The notes under the pieces: model-generated
Databases searched by the model: none
What the model was told of the DNA's origin: nothing
What the model saw: only the letters and a program-made list of their open reading frames with translations
In this document: in pieces, positions 1 to 6,420 of the stretch
Numbering within the stretch: the first letter of the stretch is position 1
How the letters are laid out: each line of letters begins with the position of its first letter
Made by a program: the position numbers and the translations under genes
Assembly: GCA_014534415.1 (NCBI GenBank)
Contig: JACVRM010000065.1
Span: forward strand, 1-11,010
Source of the DNA: Thermoleophilia bacterium
Lineage (GTDB): Bacteria > Actinomycetota > Thermoleophilia > Gaiellales > Gaiellaceae
DNA: 11,010 bases
Direction: 5' to 3'

Positions 1-539
1 AGTCGGAGCTGGGGCTGTCGCCGTGGGATGTGCTCAACCAGGGCATCGAGCGGCAGACGCCGATCTCGTTCGGCGTCGCGAACATCGTCGTCGGAGTCGT
101 CGTGCTCGCGGTTGCCTGGGCGCTGGGGGCCGCACCCGGGATCGGCACGGTCGCCAACGCCGTGCTGATCGGGCTCTTCATCGAGGCGCTGCTCGCCGTT
201 CCGGCCGTTGCCGACCTCGATGAACAGGGCATTGTTCTGCGCGCGGCCCTGCTGCCGGGCGGGCTCATGCTCTTCGGGGTCGGAACGGCGTTCTTCATCG
301 GTGCTGCGCTCGGGGCGGGGCCGCGCGATTCGCTGATGCTCGTGTTGTCGCGGCGCACCGGGGCGCGGATCGGTCTCGTTCGCGGGCTGCTCGAAGTCAG
401 CGTGCTCGTTGCGGGGTGGGTGCTCGGCGGGACGGTCGGTGTCGGCACGGCAGCGTTCGCGCTGCTGATCGGGCCCGTCGTGGAGCTCTCGTTCGGCCTG
501 CTGCGTAGCTCCCCACTCGCTCGGAGGGACGAAGGTTAG
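1..539 (+). CDS. YczE/YitT-like integral membrane protein, 5'-truncated by window edge
   Basis: A polytopic inner-membrane protein of unknown biochemical role, resembling the B. subtilis YczE family. The open frame continues to the left edge: the codons before the first GTG (position 30) read SELGLSPWDVLNQGIE, and a motif of the type LGLSPWDVLNQG is typical of this family. I therefore treat the gene as partial, with its start outside the window, rather than starting at 30. Hydrophobic stretches alternate with short loops (VANIVVGVVVLAVAWALG, VLIGLFIEALLAVPAVA, an alanine/glycine-rich third and fourth segment). The motif GPRDSLMLVLSRRTG followed by a Gly-rich final helix (GGTVGVGTAAFALLIGP) also fits. 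The stop TAG lies inside a perfect inverted repeat (535-557). The family assignment is from recognition of motifs; substrate and function are unknown. Confidence 0.75.
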   Translation, partial: SELGLSPWDVLNQGIERQTPISFGVANIVVGVVVLAVAWALGAAPGIGTVANAVLIGLFIEALLAVPAVADLDEQGIVLRAALLPGGLMLFGVGTAFFIGAALGAGPRDSLMLVLSRRTGARIGLVRGLLEVSVLVAGWVLGGTVGVGTAAFALLIGPVVELSFGLLRSSPLARRDEG

Positions 540-557
540 TGGCTGACAGCCACTAAC
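535..557. repeat. Perfect 10-bp inverted repeat, 3-nt spacer
   Basis: Arms GTTAGTGGCT (535-544) and AGCCACTAAC (548-557) are exact reverse complements around GAC. The left arm contains the TAG stop (537-539) of the upstream membrane-protein gene, and the repeat lies about 50 nt before the next gene. As RNA it would be a strong hairpin, but no U-tract follows (the next bases are GGGGGCC). It could be a U-less terminator or a dyad operator for the gene at 608. The repeat itself is certain; its role is inferred. Confidence 0.6.
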
Positions 558-607
558 GGGGGCCGCCGCCGCGCGTCGGGCCTCCTCGGCGGGGGTATGG
601 AACGAGC

Positions 608-1219
608 ATGCGGGTCTACCCTGAGCTGCGCGGGCCGCGGACGGCGACGCTCGTTCGCGACGCCGCGTTCGCGGTCGGGCTGCTCGTCCTCGGCTGGCTC
701 GCGCTCTGGGTGCGGGATGCGGTCAACGACCTGGTAGTGCTCGGTGAGGGCGTGCAGGGCGCAGGGGGCGCCATCTCCGGCGGCTTCGAGGCGGCCGCGG
801 ACGCCGTCGACGAGGCGCCCGTCGTGGGCGACGACCTCGCCGACAGCCTGCGCGACGCGGGAGGCGCGACCGGAGGCAACGTGACGGATCTCGGTGAGGA
901 GGGCGAGCATGCGGTGCGCGACCTGGCGAACGTCCTCGGCCTGCTCACGTTTGCCGTGCCCGCCGCGTTGCTGCTCATCTGGTACCTGCCGTCGCGCGTC
1001 GCGCAGGTACGCCGTCTGACCGCCGCCGCGCGCGTCCTGGCTCAGCCGGACGACACGGAGCGGCGCCGCGTGGTCGCGATGCGCGCGGCGTTCGCGCTCC
1101 CGTACGGCCGGCTGCTCGCGTACACGCCCGACCCGCTGGGCGACCTCGCTGCCGAACGGTACGACGCGCTGCTCCGCGCCGCGCTCGCAGAGGAGGGCCT
1201 GCGGCCGCCGCCGGATTAG
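608..1219 (+). CDS. Two-helix membrane protein of unknown function
   Basis: A 203-residue protein I cannot assign to a named family. It has two clear hydrophobic helices, about residues 19-38 (AAFAVGLLVLGWLALW) and 107-127 (VLGLLTFAVPAALLLIWYL). They are separated by about 70 Gly/Ala/Asp-rich residues (GAGGAISGGFEAAADAVDEA and on), which look amphipathic and probably sit outside the membrane. The C-terminal 75 residues after YLPSRVAQVRR are basic and Ala-rich and probably cytoplasmic. The ATG at 608 is preceded by GGAACGAGC, a weak ribosome site at best. The gene converges on the YdcZ-like gene and the two overlap at 1216-1219, sharing the bases TTAG as stop codons on both strands. Coding is supported by consistent codon bias and sensible topology. 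A role in membrane organisation would be a guess. Confidence 0.65.
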   Translation: MRVYPELRGPRTATLVRDAAFAVGLLVLGWLALWVRDAVNDLVVLGEGVQGAGGAISGGFEAAADAVDEAPVVGDDLADSLRDAGGATGGNVTDLGEEGEHAVRDLANVLGLLTFAVPAALLLIWYLPSRVAQVRRLTAAARVLAQPDDTERRRVVAMRAAFALPYGRLLAYTPDPLGDLAAERYDALLRAALAEEGLRPPPD

Positions 1220-1665
1220 CGACGGAGCGACAGCGCCGCTCCGGCCGCGAGCAGGGCGATGCCGAGCACACGCGGCCAGGCAAGGCCGACGCGCTCGAGC
1301 CCGAACAGCCCGAAGCGGTCGATGAGCGCGCCCATCGCGAGGTTGCCCGCGATGATCATCGCGATCGTGGCCGTGGCGCCGATCCGGGGTGCCGCCACGG
1401 TGATGGCCAGCACGACGATCGCGCCCATCAGGCCGCCTATCCAGAGCCACGACGGCTCGTGCAGCGCGGCGGCGTACCCGCCGGCGCTCCGGCGCGCCGA
1501 GACGAGCAGCAGCGCCGCGATCGAGGCCGTCACGAGCGCCGAGAAGGCGAATGCCTCGAGCGCGCCAATGCGGCTGCCCAGCTCTCCCATCACTGCGACC
1601 TGCACCGCGCCCGCGAGGCCGGCGGCGACCGTGAACGCGACCGCGAACGCCGTTCCCGCAGACAC
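1216..1665 (-). CDS. DMT-superfamily transporter, YdcZ/DUF606 type
   Basis: A 149-residue, very hydrophobic protein with about five predicted membrane helices, the usual size and topology of the YdcZ (DUF606) branch of the drug/metabolite transporter superfamily. Recognisable features are QVAVMGELGSRIGALEAFAF near the N-terminus, the PSWLWIGGLMGAIVV segment at about residues 70-85, then APRIGATATIAMIIAGNLAM and DRFGLFG. The last helix ends in a short basic tail (LSLRR). The substrate is unknown; members often act as pairs or homodimers, and no second DUF606 gene is in view. The start is GTG at 1665. Only 6 nt separate it from the -10-like TAGGGT on the same strand, suggesting a leaderless transcript. 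It is divergent from the EthD-like gene and convergent with the gene at 608. Confidence 0.8.
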   Translation of the reverse strand: MSAGTAFAVAFTVAAGLAGAVQVAVMGELGSRIGALEAFAFSALVTASIAALLLVSARRSAGGYAAALHEPSWLWIGGLMGAIVVLAITVAAPRIGATATIAMIIAGNLAMGALIDRFGLFGLERVGLAWPRVLGIALLAAGAALSLRR

Positions 1666-1671
1666 GCCGCA

Positions 1672-1689
1672 ACCCTAAGCCATTAGGCT
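1672..1689. promoter_or_regulatory. Divergent promoter region with 14-bp dyad CCTAA-N4-TTAGG
   Basis: Between the two divergent genes lies CCTAA gcca TTAGG (1674-1687), a perfect inverted repeat. The minus-strand reading contains TAGGGT (1677 to 1672) 6 nt before the GTG at 1665. The plus-strand reading contains TAGGCT (1684-1689) about 33 nt before the ATG at 1723. Both match the TANNNT -10 form common in actinobacteria. No convincing -35 hexamers were seen. The symmetry would let one DNA-binding protein cover both -10 elements. Promoter function is inferred. Confidence 0.45.
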
Positions 1690-1722
1690 CGGCGCCCGAT
1701 CCCGTCGAGCGAAAGGGCATCA

Positions 1723-2001
1723 ATGATCCGGGTCTTCGTCGTCTACGAGGCAGAGCCCGATGCCGAGCGGTTCGAGCAGCACGCCGAGCTGTGCCGGCAG
1801 GTCCCGGGCGGGACGTTCCGCCACGGACGGGTGTTCGGCGCGCCGGTGGGCGAGCCGCGCTTCCGCTACTACGCCGAGTGGGAGTTCCCGCACCGCGACG
1901 CCTTTCGCGAGGCCGCCTCGACTCCCGAGTTCGCGCGCACCGGCAAGGACGCGATGGAGATGGGCGTGCCGTTCCAGGTGCACTTCGCAGACGTCAATTG
2001 A
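1723..2001 (+). CDS. EthD-like dimeric alpha/beta-barrel protein
   Basis: A 92-residue protein that reads as a single ferredoxin-like alpha+beta barrel of EthD type. A beta strand opens (MIRVFVVYEAEP), a helix follows (DAERFEQHAELCRQVPG), then strands (RYYAEWEFPHRD) and a helix with the phrase AFREAASTPEFARTGKDA, which closely resembles the SPEG-like helix of EthD/YciI-type proteins. Such proteins usually form dimers that bind or transform small hydrophobic or CoA-linked metabolites, and the family includes cyclases, decarboxylases and accessory proteins with no known reaction. The start ATG at 1723 has a good ribosome site (AAAGGG at 1712-1717, 5 nt spacing). The stop TGA overlaps the TTG start of the next crotonase gene, so translation is likely coupled and a shared pathway with the two crotonases is probable. 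The exact activity is unknown. Confidence 0.7.
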   Translation: MIRVFVVYEAEPDAERFEQHAELCRQVPGGTFRHGRVFGAPVGEPRFRYYAEWEFPHRDAFREAASTPEFARTGKDAMEMGVPFQVHFADVN

Positions 2002-2801
2002 CCGAGGCTCCGAGACCCCTCGACCCGTCGCAGCTCGGCTTCGAGCGCATCCGCTACGAGAAGACGCCTCCGCGCGCGACGGTGACGCTCAGCCGGCCGG
2101 AGGTCCTCAACGCCTTCGACTTCCGGATGCTCCGCGAGCTCGCGCGTGCGTTCGAGGACGCCTCCTGGGACGACGAGATCCGCGTCGTCGTGGTGACCGG
2201 CGAAGGGCGCGCGTTCTGCGTCGGCGCCGACCTGCGCTCCTGGGGTGCCGAGCTCGTCGGCAAGTCGCGCGAATACTGGAAGTGGTTCGGAGCTTTCAAG
2301 GACATGCACGACCGCCTGCGCGAGATCGGCAAGCCGACGCTCGCGCGCATCAACGGCATCTGTGTCGGGGGCGGCAACGAGCTCCAGATCGCGTGCGACC
2401 TGGCCGTGATCGTGGACGATGCCTACATCCGCCACGTCGGCCTCGAGCACGGCTCGGTGCCGGCGGGGGGAGCAACGCAGTGGCTGCCCGTGATGGTCGG
2501 CGAGCGTCGCGCGCGCGAGATCATCTTGCTCTGCCAGGAGATCCCCGCCGCGCAGGCCGCCGAGTGGGGGCTCGTGAATCGTGCCGTGCCACGCGACCAG
2601 CTCGACGCGGCGGTCGACGAGTACGTCGAGAAGCTCGCGGCGAAGCTCCCCGAGACGACGCGCTACGCGAAGCAGCAGCTCAACTTCTGGCGCGACCTCT
2701 CGTGGCACGGAACGGTCGGCCATGCGCGCGACTGGCTGGCACTCTCGATGCTCAACGAGGAGGCACAGGGAGCGATCCGCCGCTTCCTGGAGCGTGAATG
2801 A
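1998..2801 (+). CDS. Atypical enoyl-CoA hydratase/isomerase (crotonase) family protein, MenB/BamA-like active site
   Basis: A 267-residue crotonase-fold enzyme acting on an acyl-CoA. Visible are the CoA-binding/oxyanion motif GRAFCVGADL (residues 70-79) and GGGNELQIACD (124-134), where E128 aligns with the first catalytic glutamate of classical hydratases. The second catalytic glutamate, normally in a QPE motif, is missing: residues 143-158 read YIRHVGLEHGSVPAGG, with G148 at that site. An HGS-P-x-GG pattern there is what I recall from 6-oxocyclohex-1-ene-carbonyl-CoA hydrolase (Oah/BamA), and MenB has a related GxxxGSFDGG. C-C bond cleavage or formation is therefore more plausible than simple hydration. 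The start is inferred as TTG at 1998, overlapping the upstream stop (TTGA); no other in-frame start fits and no strong ribosome site is visible. It overlaps the next gene by ATGA. The exact substrate is unknown. Confidence 0.8.
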   Translation: MTEAPRPLDPSQLGFERIRYEKTPPRATVTLSRPEVLNAFDFRMLRELARAFEDASWDDEIRVVVVTGEGRAFCVGADLRSWGAELVGKSREYWKWFGAFKDMHDRLREIGKPTLARINGICVGGGNELQIACDLAVIVDDAYIRHVGLEHGSVPAGGATQWLPVMVGERRAREIILLCQEIPAAQAAEWGLVNRAVPRDQLDAAVDEYVEKLAAKLPETTRYAKQQLNFWRDLSWHGTVGHARDWLALSMLNEEAQGAIRRFLERE

Positions 2802-3568
2802 GCGAGCTCGTCCTCGCCGAGCGCGAGCCGCCCATCGCGACGGTGCTGCTCAACCGGCCGAAGCAGCTGAACGCGCTGTCCGACGAGCTCATGGAGCAGC
2901 TCGTCGCGGCACTCGAGGAGCTCGACCGCGACGAGGACGTGCGCTGCATCGTGCTCGGCGGCTCCGAGCGGGCCTTCGCGGCCGGCGCCGACATCGGCGA
3001 GCTCGCCCGCGCGTCGGCGGTCGAGCTCTACTACGCGCGCCGCGTCGAGCGCTGGGACGCAATCCGGAACCTCTGGACGCCGCTCGTCGCGGCGGTGTCC
3101 GGCTTCTGCCTCGGCGGGGGCTGCGAGCTGGCGCTCTCCTGCGACATCGTCGTCGCCTCCGAGTCGGCCCGCTTCGGCCAGCCCGAGACTGGGCTCGGGA
3201 TCATCCCCGGCGCGGGCGGCACCCAGCGCTGGGCGCGCGCGGTCGGCAAGGCGGTCGCGATGGACGTCGTCCTGAGCGGCCGGTTGCTGACCGCGCGTGA
3301 GGCGCTTGCCGCCGGGCTCGTCTCGAGGGTGGTGGCGCGCGAGGCGTGGCTCGAGGAGGCGGAGCGGGTCGCCCACGATGTCGCGTCCAAGGGGCCGGTT
3401 GCGACGCGCCTCGCCAAGGAGGCCGTCGACCGCGCCTGGGAGACGACACTTCAGCTCGGCCTCGAGTACGAGCGGCGCCTGCTCTACCTCGCCTTCGCGT
3501 CCGAGGACGCCCGCGAGGGCCTCCAGGCCTTCGTGGACAAGCGCGCGCCCGACTTCAAGGCGCGTTAG
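2798..3568 (+). CDS. paaF: Enoyl-CoA hydratase, probable 2,3-dehydroadipyl-CoA hydratase (PaaF-like)
   Basis: A 256-residue canonical crotonase with both catalytic glutamates: E110 in GGGCELALSCD and E130 in FGQPETGLGIIPGAGGTQR. The oxyanion/CoA motif is RAFAAGADIGEL (58-69), and the C-terminal helix ends EGLQAFVDKRAPDFKAR, as in short-chain enoyl-CoA hydratases. The expected reaction is syn addition of water to a trans-2-enoyl-CoA. In phenylacetate degradation PaaF does this to 2,3-dehydroadipyl-CoA before beta-oxidation. PaaF is the best name because paaG, paaC and paaD are nearby, but a general fatty-acid hydratase (EchA8 type) cannot be excluded by sequence alone. The ATG at 2798 overlaps the stop of the upstream crotonase (ATGA), so it is the third gene of a coupled cluster. 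Family confidence is high; the gene symbol is moderate. Confidence 0.85.
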   Translation: MSELVLAEREPPIATVLLNRPKQLNALSDELMEQLVAALEELDRDEDVRCIVLGGSERAFAAGADIGELARASAVELYYARRVERWDAIRNLWTPLVAAVSGFCLGGGCELALSCDIVVASESARFGQPETGLGIIPGAGGTQRWARAVGKAVAMDVVLSGRLLTAREALAAGLVSRVVAREAWLEEAERVAHDVASKGPVATRLAKEAVDRAWETTLQLGLEYERRLLYLAFASEDAREGLQAFVDKRAPDFKAR

Positions 3569-3577
3569 CGGACGTCA

Positions 3578-3589
3578 TCGCCGCGGCGA
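3578..3589. repeat. 12-bp perfect palindrome downstream of paaF-like gene
   Basis: TCGCCGCGGCGA is self-complementary and lies 10 nt after the TAG of the paaF-like gene. It might contribute to a terminator stem, but no loop of normal size and no U-tract are present, and such palindromes arise easily in GC-rich DNA. Nothing else recognisable was found in the 99-nt gap before the next gene; no TANNNT element occurs there. Confidence 0.25.
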
Positions 3590-3667
3590 CGCGGTCACTA
3601 TCGCCACAACCGGCTCAGACCGGCGCTCCGAGGCCATCCGGCGGCGCTGCGATGCTGGCCGACGACC

Positions 3668-3913
3668 GTGGCCTTCAAGGTTGGTCACCAGCTCCGCCCG
3701 CCGGTCCGCTGCAACGTCTGCGGGCGAGAGTTCGACCCGGCCGGCTACGCGATCCACATACCGGGTGTCCCCGAGGGGCCTTACGATCGTGTCGAGTGCG
3801 CCGTCGAGGCGAGCGCGCTGGGTGACGCGGCCGGCGCGCTGGTGAATCGTCGGGCGGGGGAGTCCTTGCTGCGTTCTCTTCACGCCGCCCGCACGGCCCC
3901 CGACGCCTCGTAG
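3668..3913 (+). CDS. Small protein with possible CxxC zinc site, unknown function
   Basis: An 81-residue protein starting at GTG 3668; no better in-frame start and no strong ribosome site were seen. The N-terminal half carries CNVCGREF (C15, C18), then H30 in GYAIHIPG and C44 in YDRVECA. This C-C-H-C set could bind one zinc ion in a zinc-ribbon-like or treble-clef-like fold. The C-terminal half is Ala/Arg-rich and probably helical. I do not recognise a named family. The gene ends only 5 nt before the ATG of the first GAF-GGDEF gene, so the two are likely co-transcribed. The compact cysteine pattern and codon bias argue for a real gene; the antisense frame over the same span looks like a shadow. 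It could be an adaptor or a nucleic-acid-binding protein, but nothing decides this. Confidence 0.6.
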   Translation: MAFKVGHQLRPPVRCNVCGREFDPAGYAIHIPGVPEGPYDRVECAVEASALGDAAGALVNRRAGESLLRSLHAARTAPDAS

Positions 3914-3918
3914 CCGTC

Positions 3919-5121
3919 ATGGGCGCTCCGGCCGTCTGGCTGGCCGTCACGTGCGTCGTCGTCGCAGGGACGATGCTGGCGGTCGCCCTCGTGCTCGCCA
4001 GGGTGGCGCGGCCGCACGCGGCGGCCGAACGGTCGCGTCCACGGCGGCGGCGCGCCCAGTCACCCGGCGGCTCGCCGCGGCACGCGCCGAGCCCGGTTTC
4101 CACCCGGGCGGACGGCGCGCGTGCAGATGCAGCGGAGTCCGAGCTGCTCAGGGCCCGACAGCTGGCCGCGCTGGTCGGCACGCTCGACCTCGAAGAGCTG
4201 CTCCCGCGCGTGCTCGAGGCCGCCACGGCCGCCTCGTTCGCGGACGCTGCTGCTCTGGCGCTCCGAGGCGACGACGGGCAGGCGGCGCTGCACACGCACA
4301 ATCTGTCCGCCGACGAGACGCCGCCGCTCGGCGGCATGGAGACCGACTCCCGGGCGCAGGGAGTCGCGATCCATTACCGCTACCCGACCAGCCGCCTGCC
4401 GCCTGAGCACATCGAGCGAATCGCCACGGGGCTCGTCGTCCCGCTCGACGACGGTGAGCAGAGGATCGGCCAGTTGGCCGTCTACTGGAGGGGCGAGCGG
4501 CACGAGCCGTCGGACGGGGAGCTCTCGGCGCTCGCGGATTTCGCGATGAGCTGTGCTCGGGCGATTGGAAACGCCCGCCGTTTCGAGCGTTCGCAGCGAC
4601 TCGCGATTACGGACGGCCTGACCGGCGTGTACAACCGCCGGTACTTCCACGAGACGCTCGCTCGCGAGGTGAAACGGGCGCAGCGGTACGGGCGAGCCCT
4701 CGCGCTGCTCGTTTTCGATCTGGACGGTTTCAAGAGGATCAACGACGAGCACGGACATCTCGCCGGGGACGAGGCGCTCGCGGAGCTCGGCGAGCGCTTG
4801 AGGGCGGTCGTCCGCGCAGCCGACGTCGCCTGCCGCACTGGCGGCGACGAGTTCGCCGTGATCCTTCCCGAGGCCCGGCACTTCGACGCGGAACAGCTCC
4901 TGGAGCGTCTCGTCAAGTCGCTCAGCGAGCGGCCGGCCGGCCGCGCCGGCCGCCTCCGCCTCTCGGCTGGCGCGGCCGAGCTGCGGCACGACGAGGACGG
5001 CCTGTCACTCTTCCAGCGCGCCGACGAGCAGCTGATGGCGACGAAGCGGCGGGGGCGGCTCATCGAGCCGGATCGGCCGAGCGGAGTTCGATCGCTTCGT
5101 TTTCCTCGCCCAGCGGCGTAA
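3919..5121 (+). CDS. Membrane-anchored GAF-GGDEF protein, predicted diguanylate cyclase (copy 1)
   Basis: A 400-residue protein predicted to make cyclic di-GMP from two GTP. An N-terminal membrane helix (about residues 6-28, WLAVTCVVVAGTMLAVALVLA) is followed by a strongly basic, disordered-looking linker (RSRPRRRRAQ). A GAF-like sensory domain spans roughly 79-225 (ARQLAALVGTLDLEELLPRV through ALADFAMSCARAIGNA). The GGDEF domain begins near 229 (ITDGLTGVYNRRYF) with metal-binding FDLDGFKRIND. The catalytic loop GGDEF is intact at 308-312, and the inhibitory I-site RxxD (RAAD, 299-302) sits at the expected five-residue spacing. Product inhibition is therefore likely. The domain ends ADEQLMATKRRGR. 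No GAF ligand can be named. It starts 5 nt after the small zinc-site gene and is followed by a close paralogue, suggesting tandem duplication. Confidence 0.9.
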   Translation: MGAPAVWLAVTCVVVAGTMLAVALVLARVARPHAAAERSRPRRRRAQSPGGSPRHAPSPVSTRADGARADAAESELLRARQLAALVGTLDLEELLPRVLEAATAASFADAAALALRGDDGQAALHTHNLSADETPPLGGMETDSRAQGVAIHYRYPTSRLPPEHIERIATGLVVPLDDGEQRIGQLAVYWRGERHEPSDGELSALADFAMSCARAIGNARRFERSQRLAITDGLTGVYNRRYFHETLAREVKRAQRYGRALALLVFDLDGFKRINDEHGHLAGDEALAELGERLRAVVRAADVACRTGGDEFAVILPEARHFDAEQLLERLVKSLSERPAGRAGRLRLSAGAAELRHDEDGLSLFQRADEQLMATKRRGRLIEPDRPSGVRSLRFPRPAA

Positions 5122-5133
5122 CGCCGTACGGCG
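5122..5133. repeat. 12-bp perfect palindrome abutting GGDEF copy 1 stop
   Basis: CGCCGTACGGCG begins at the base after the TAA stop (5119-5121) and is exactly self-complementary. It could be a short stem at the transcript end or a protein-binding dyad ahead of the promoter for copy 2. There is no U-tract. The remainder of the gap to 5174 holds only a weak CGCC-GAA-GGCG stem (5150-5160) and a TANNNT element. Confidence 0.3.
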
Positions 5134-5162
5134 ACGAACGCTCAGCTCCCGCCGAAGGCGCA

Positions 5163-5168
5163 TAAGCT
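5163..5168 (+). promoter_or_regulatory. -10-like TAAGCT, probable leaderless promoter of GGDEF copy 2
   Basis: TAAGCT (TANNNT form) ends 6 nt before the GTG at 5175, so transcription would begin at or next to the start codon. No ribosome site exists in between, consistent with a leaderless mRNA, a common actinobacterial arrangement. No clear -35 element was found. This implies that the two GGDEF paralogues can be transcribed independently. Confidence 0.45.
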
Positions 5169-5174
5169 CCGTGT

Positions 5175-6380
5175 GTGGGCTCTACGGCGTTGTGGTTGGC
5201 GCTGGCGACCGTCGTCGTCACCGCGGCGCTTCTCATCCTGACCGCGTTCGCGCTCGCGCGGTTGTGGCGGACCGTCGGTCAGGCAGAGCCTGCCGCTGTG
5301 CCCGTCCCCGTCAGTCCGCCGGAGCCAACGGACGTGCCGGAGCCGGAGCACGCAAAGCCGCCCGAAGATGGCGGCGCGCTCGACGGCGACTCCGGGGCGG
5401 CCTCGGCACGGGCCCAGGCGGAGCTCATGCGAGCGCGCCAGCTCGCCGCGCTCGTCGGGACGCTCGACCTGGACGAGCTCCTGCCACGCGTGCTGGAGGC
5501 CGCCACCGCCGCGTCGTACGCCGACGCCGCGGCAGTTGCCTTGCGAACCGACGGCGAGACGACGACTCGGACGCACAACCTGACGCCGGAGGAGGTGCCC
5601 CCGCTCGACGTCGTGCAGGCGGAACCGCGTGCGCGCGGCTTCGCGATTCACTACCGCTACCCGGGCAGCGGGCGGCTGCCGCAGCACATCGAGCCGATTG
5701 CTTCGGGGCTCGTCGTCCCGCTCGTCGGCGGTTCGGACGTGATCGGCCAGCTGGCCGTCTACTGGAGAGGCGAGCCGCACGAGCCCTCGGACGACGAGCT
5801 CGCCGCGCTCGAGGAATTCGCGTTGATCTCCGGTCGCGCAATCGAGAACGCACGCAGCTACGAGCAGGCCCAGCGTCTTGCCGTGCTGGACAGCCTCACC
5901 GGGATCTATAACCGCCGATTCTTCTACGAGACGCTCGCGCGAGAGGTCAAGCGTGCACACCGCTACGACCGGAGCCTGGCGATCCTCGTGTTCGACGTCG
6001 ACCAGTTCAAGGCGATCAACGACCGGTGGGGGCACCTGGCGGGCGACGAGGCGCTCGTCGAGGTCGCGGAGCGCCTTCGATCGGTCGTCCGCGCGGCCGA
6101 TGTGGCCTCGCGAATCGGTGGAGACGAGTTCGCGGTCGTGCTCCCCGAGGCCGCCTTGATCGACGCGGACCAGCTGTTCCAGCGCCTGCAACTCTCGCTG
6201 GCAGACCGGCCGGTCGGGCGAATCGGACGCCTGCGACTCTCGCCGGGGACGGCGGAGCTCCAGCGTGACGACGACAGCCTGTCGCTGTTCCAGCGCGCCG
6301 ACGAAGCGCTGCTCGCCAACAAGCGCCGAGGACAACGCGCGGCGGACGAGGTTGCCGCGCCGGAGGACGAGCTTGGCTGA
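5175..6380 (+). CDS. Membrane-anchored GAF-GGDEF protein, predicted diguanylate cyclase (copy 2)
   Basis: A 401-residue paralogue of the preceding gene with the same order: one N-terminal membrane helix (about 6-29), linker, GAF-like domain, GGDEF domain. Shared blocks include ARQLAALVGTLDL, IGQLAVYWRGE and ETLAREVKRA. GGDEF is intact at 315-319 and the I-site RAAD at 306-309; FDVDQFKAIND supplies the metal-binding residues. Unlike copy 1, its linker is acidic and proline-rich (PVPVSPPEPTDVPEPEH), so the two proteins probably differ in partners or placement. The signal sensed by the GAF domain cannot be deduced. Of three closely spaced GTG codons (5171, 5173, 5175), only 5175 is in frame, and it gives an N-terminus (MGSTALWLAL) matching copy 1 (MGAPAVWLAV). 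Confidence 0.9.
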   Translation: MGSTALWLALATVVVTAALLILTAFALARLWRTVGQAEPAAVPVPVSPPEPTDVPEPEHAKPPEDGGALDGDSGAASARAQAELMRARQLAALVGTLDLDELLPRVLEAATAASYADAAAVALRTDGETTTRTHNLTPEEVPPLDVVQAEPRARGFAIHYRYPGSGRLPQHIEPIASGLVVPLVGGSDVIGQLAVYWRGEPHEPSDDELAALEEFALISGRAIENARSYEQAQRLAVLDSLTGIYNRRFFYETLAREVKRAHRYDRSLAILVFDVDQFKAINDRWGHLAGDEALVEVAERLRSVVRAADVASRIGGDEFAVVLPEAALIDADQLFQRLQLSLADRPVGRIGRLRLSPGTAELQRDDDSLSLFQRADEALLANKRRGQRAADEVAAPEDELG

Positions 6381-6420
6381 CCGCTAGCGGCGGGCTGGCT
6401 ATCGGCTCGGGCAGGGGGTG

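Noticed and set aside
30..539. GTG at 30 as the true start of the YczE-like gene
   Set aside because: The in-frame codons before it encode a family-typical SELGLSPWD segment, so the gene is truncated by the window edge rather than starting there.
536..1723. Long minus-strand open frame of 395 residues
   Set aside because: It is Arg/Gly-rich low-complexity, antisense to or out of frame with well-supported genes on both strands (608-1219 and 1216-1665).
1760..2797. Long plus-strand open frame of 345 residues
   Set aside because: Arg/Ser/Pro-rich shadow in another frame of the EthD-like and crotonase genes, with no domain motifs.
5142..6335. Minus-strand open frame of 397 residues
   Set aside because: Mirror of the GAF-GGDEF gene; such long antisense frames are expected in very GC-rich DNA.
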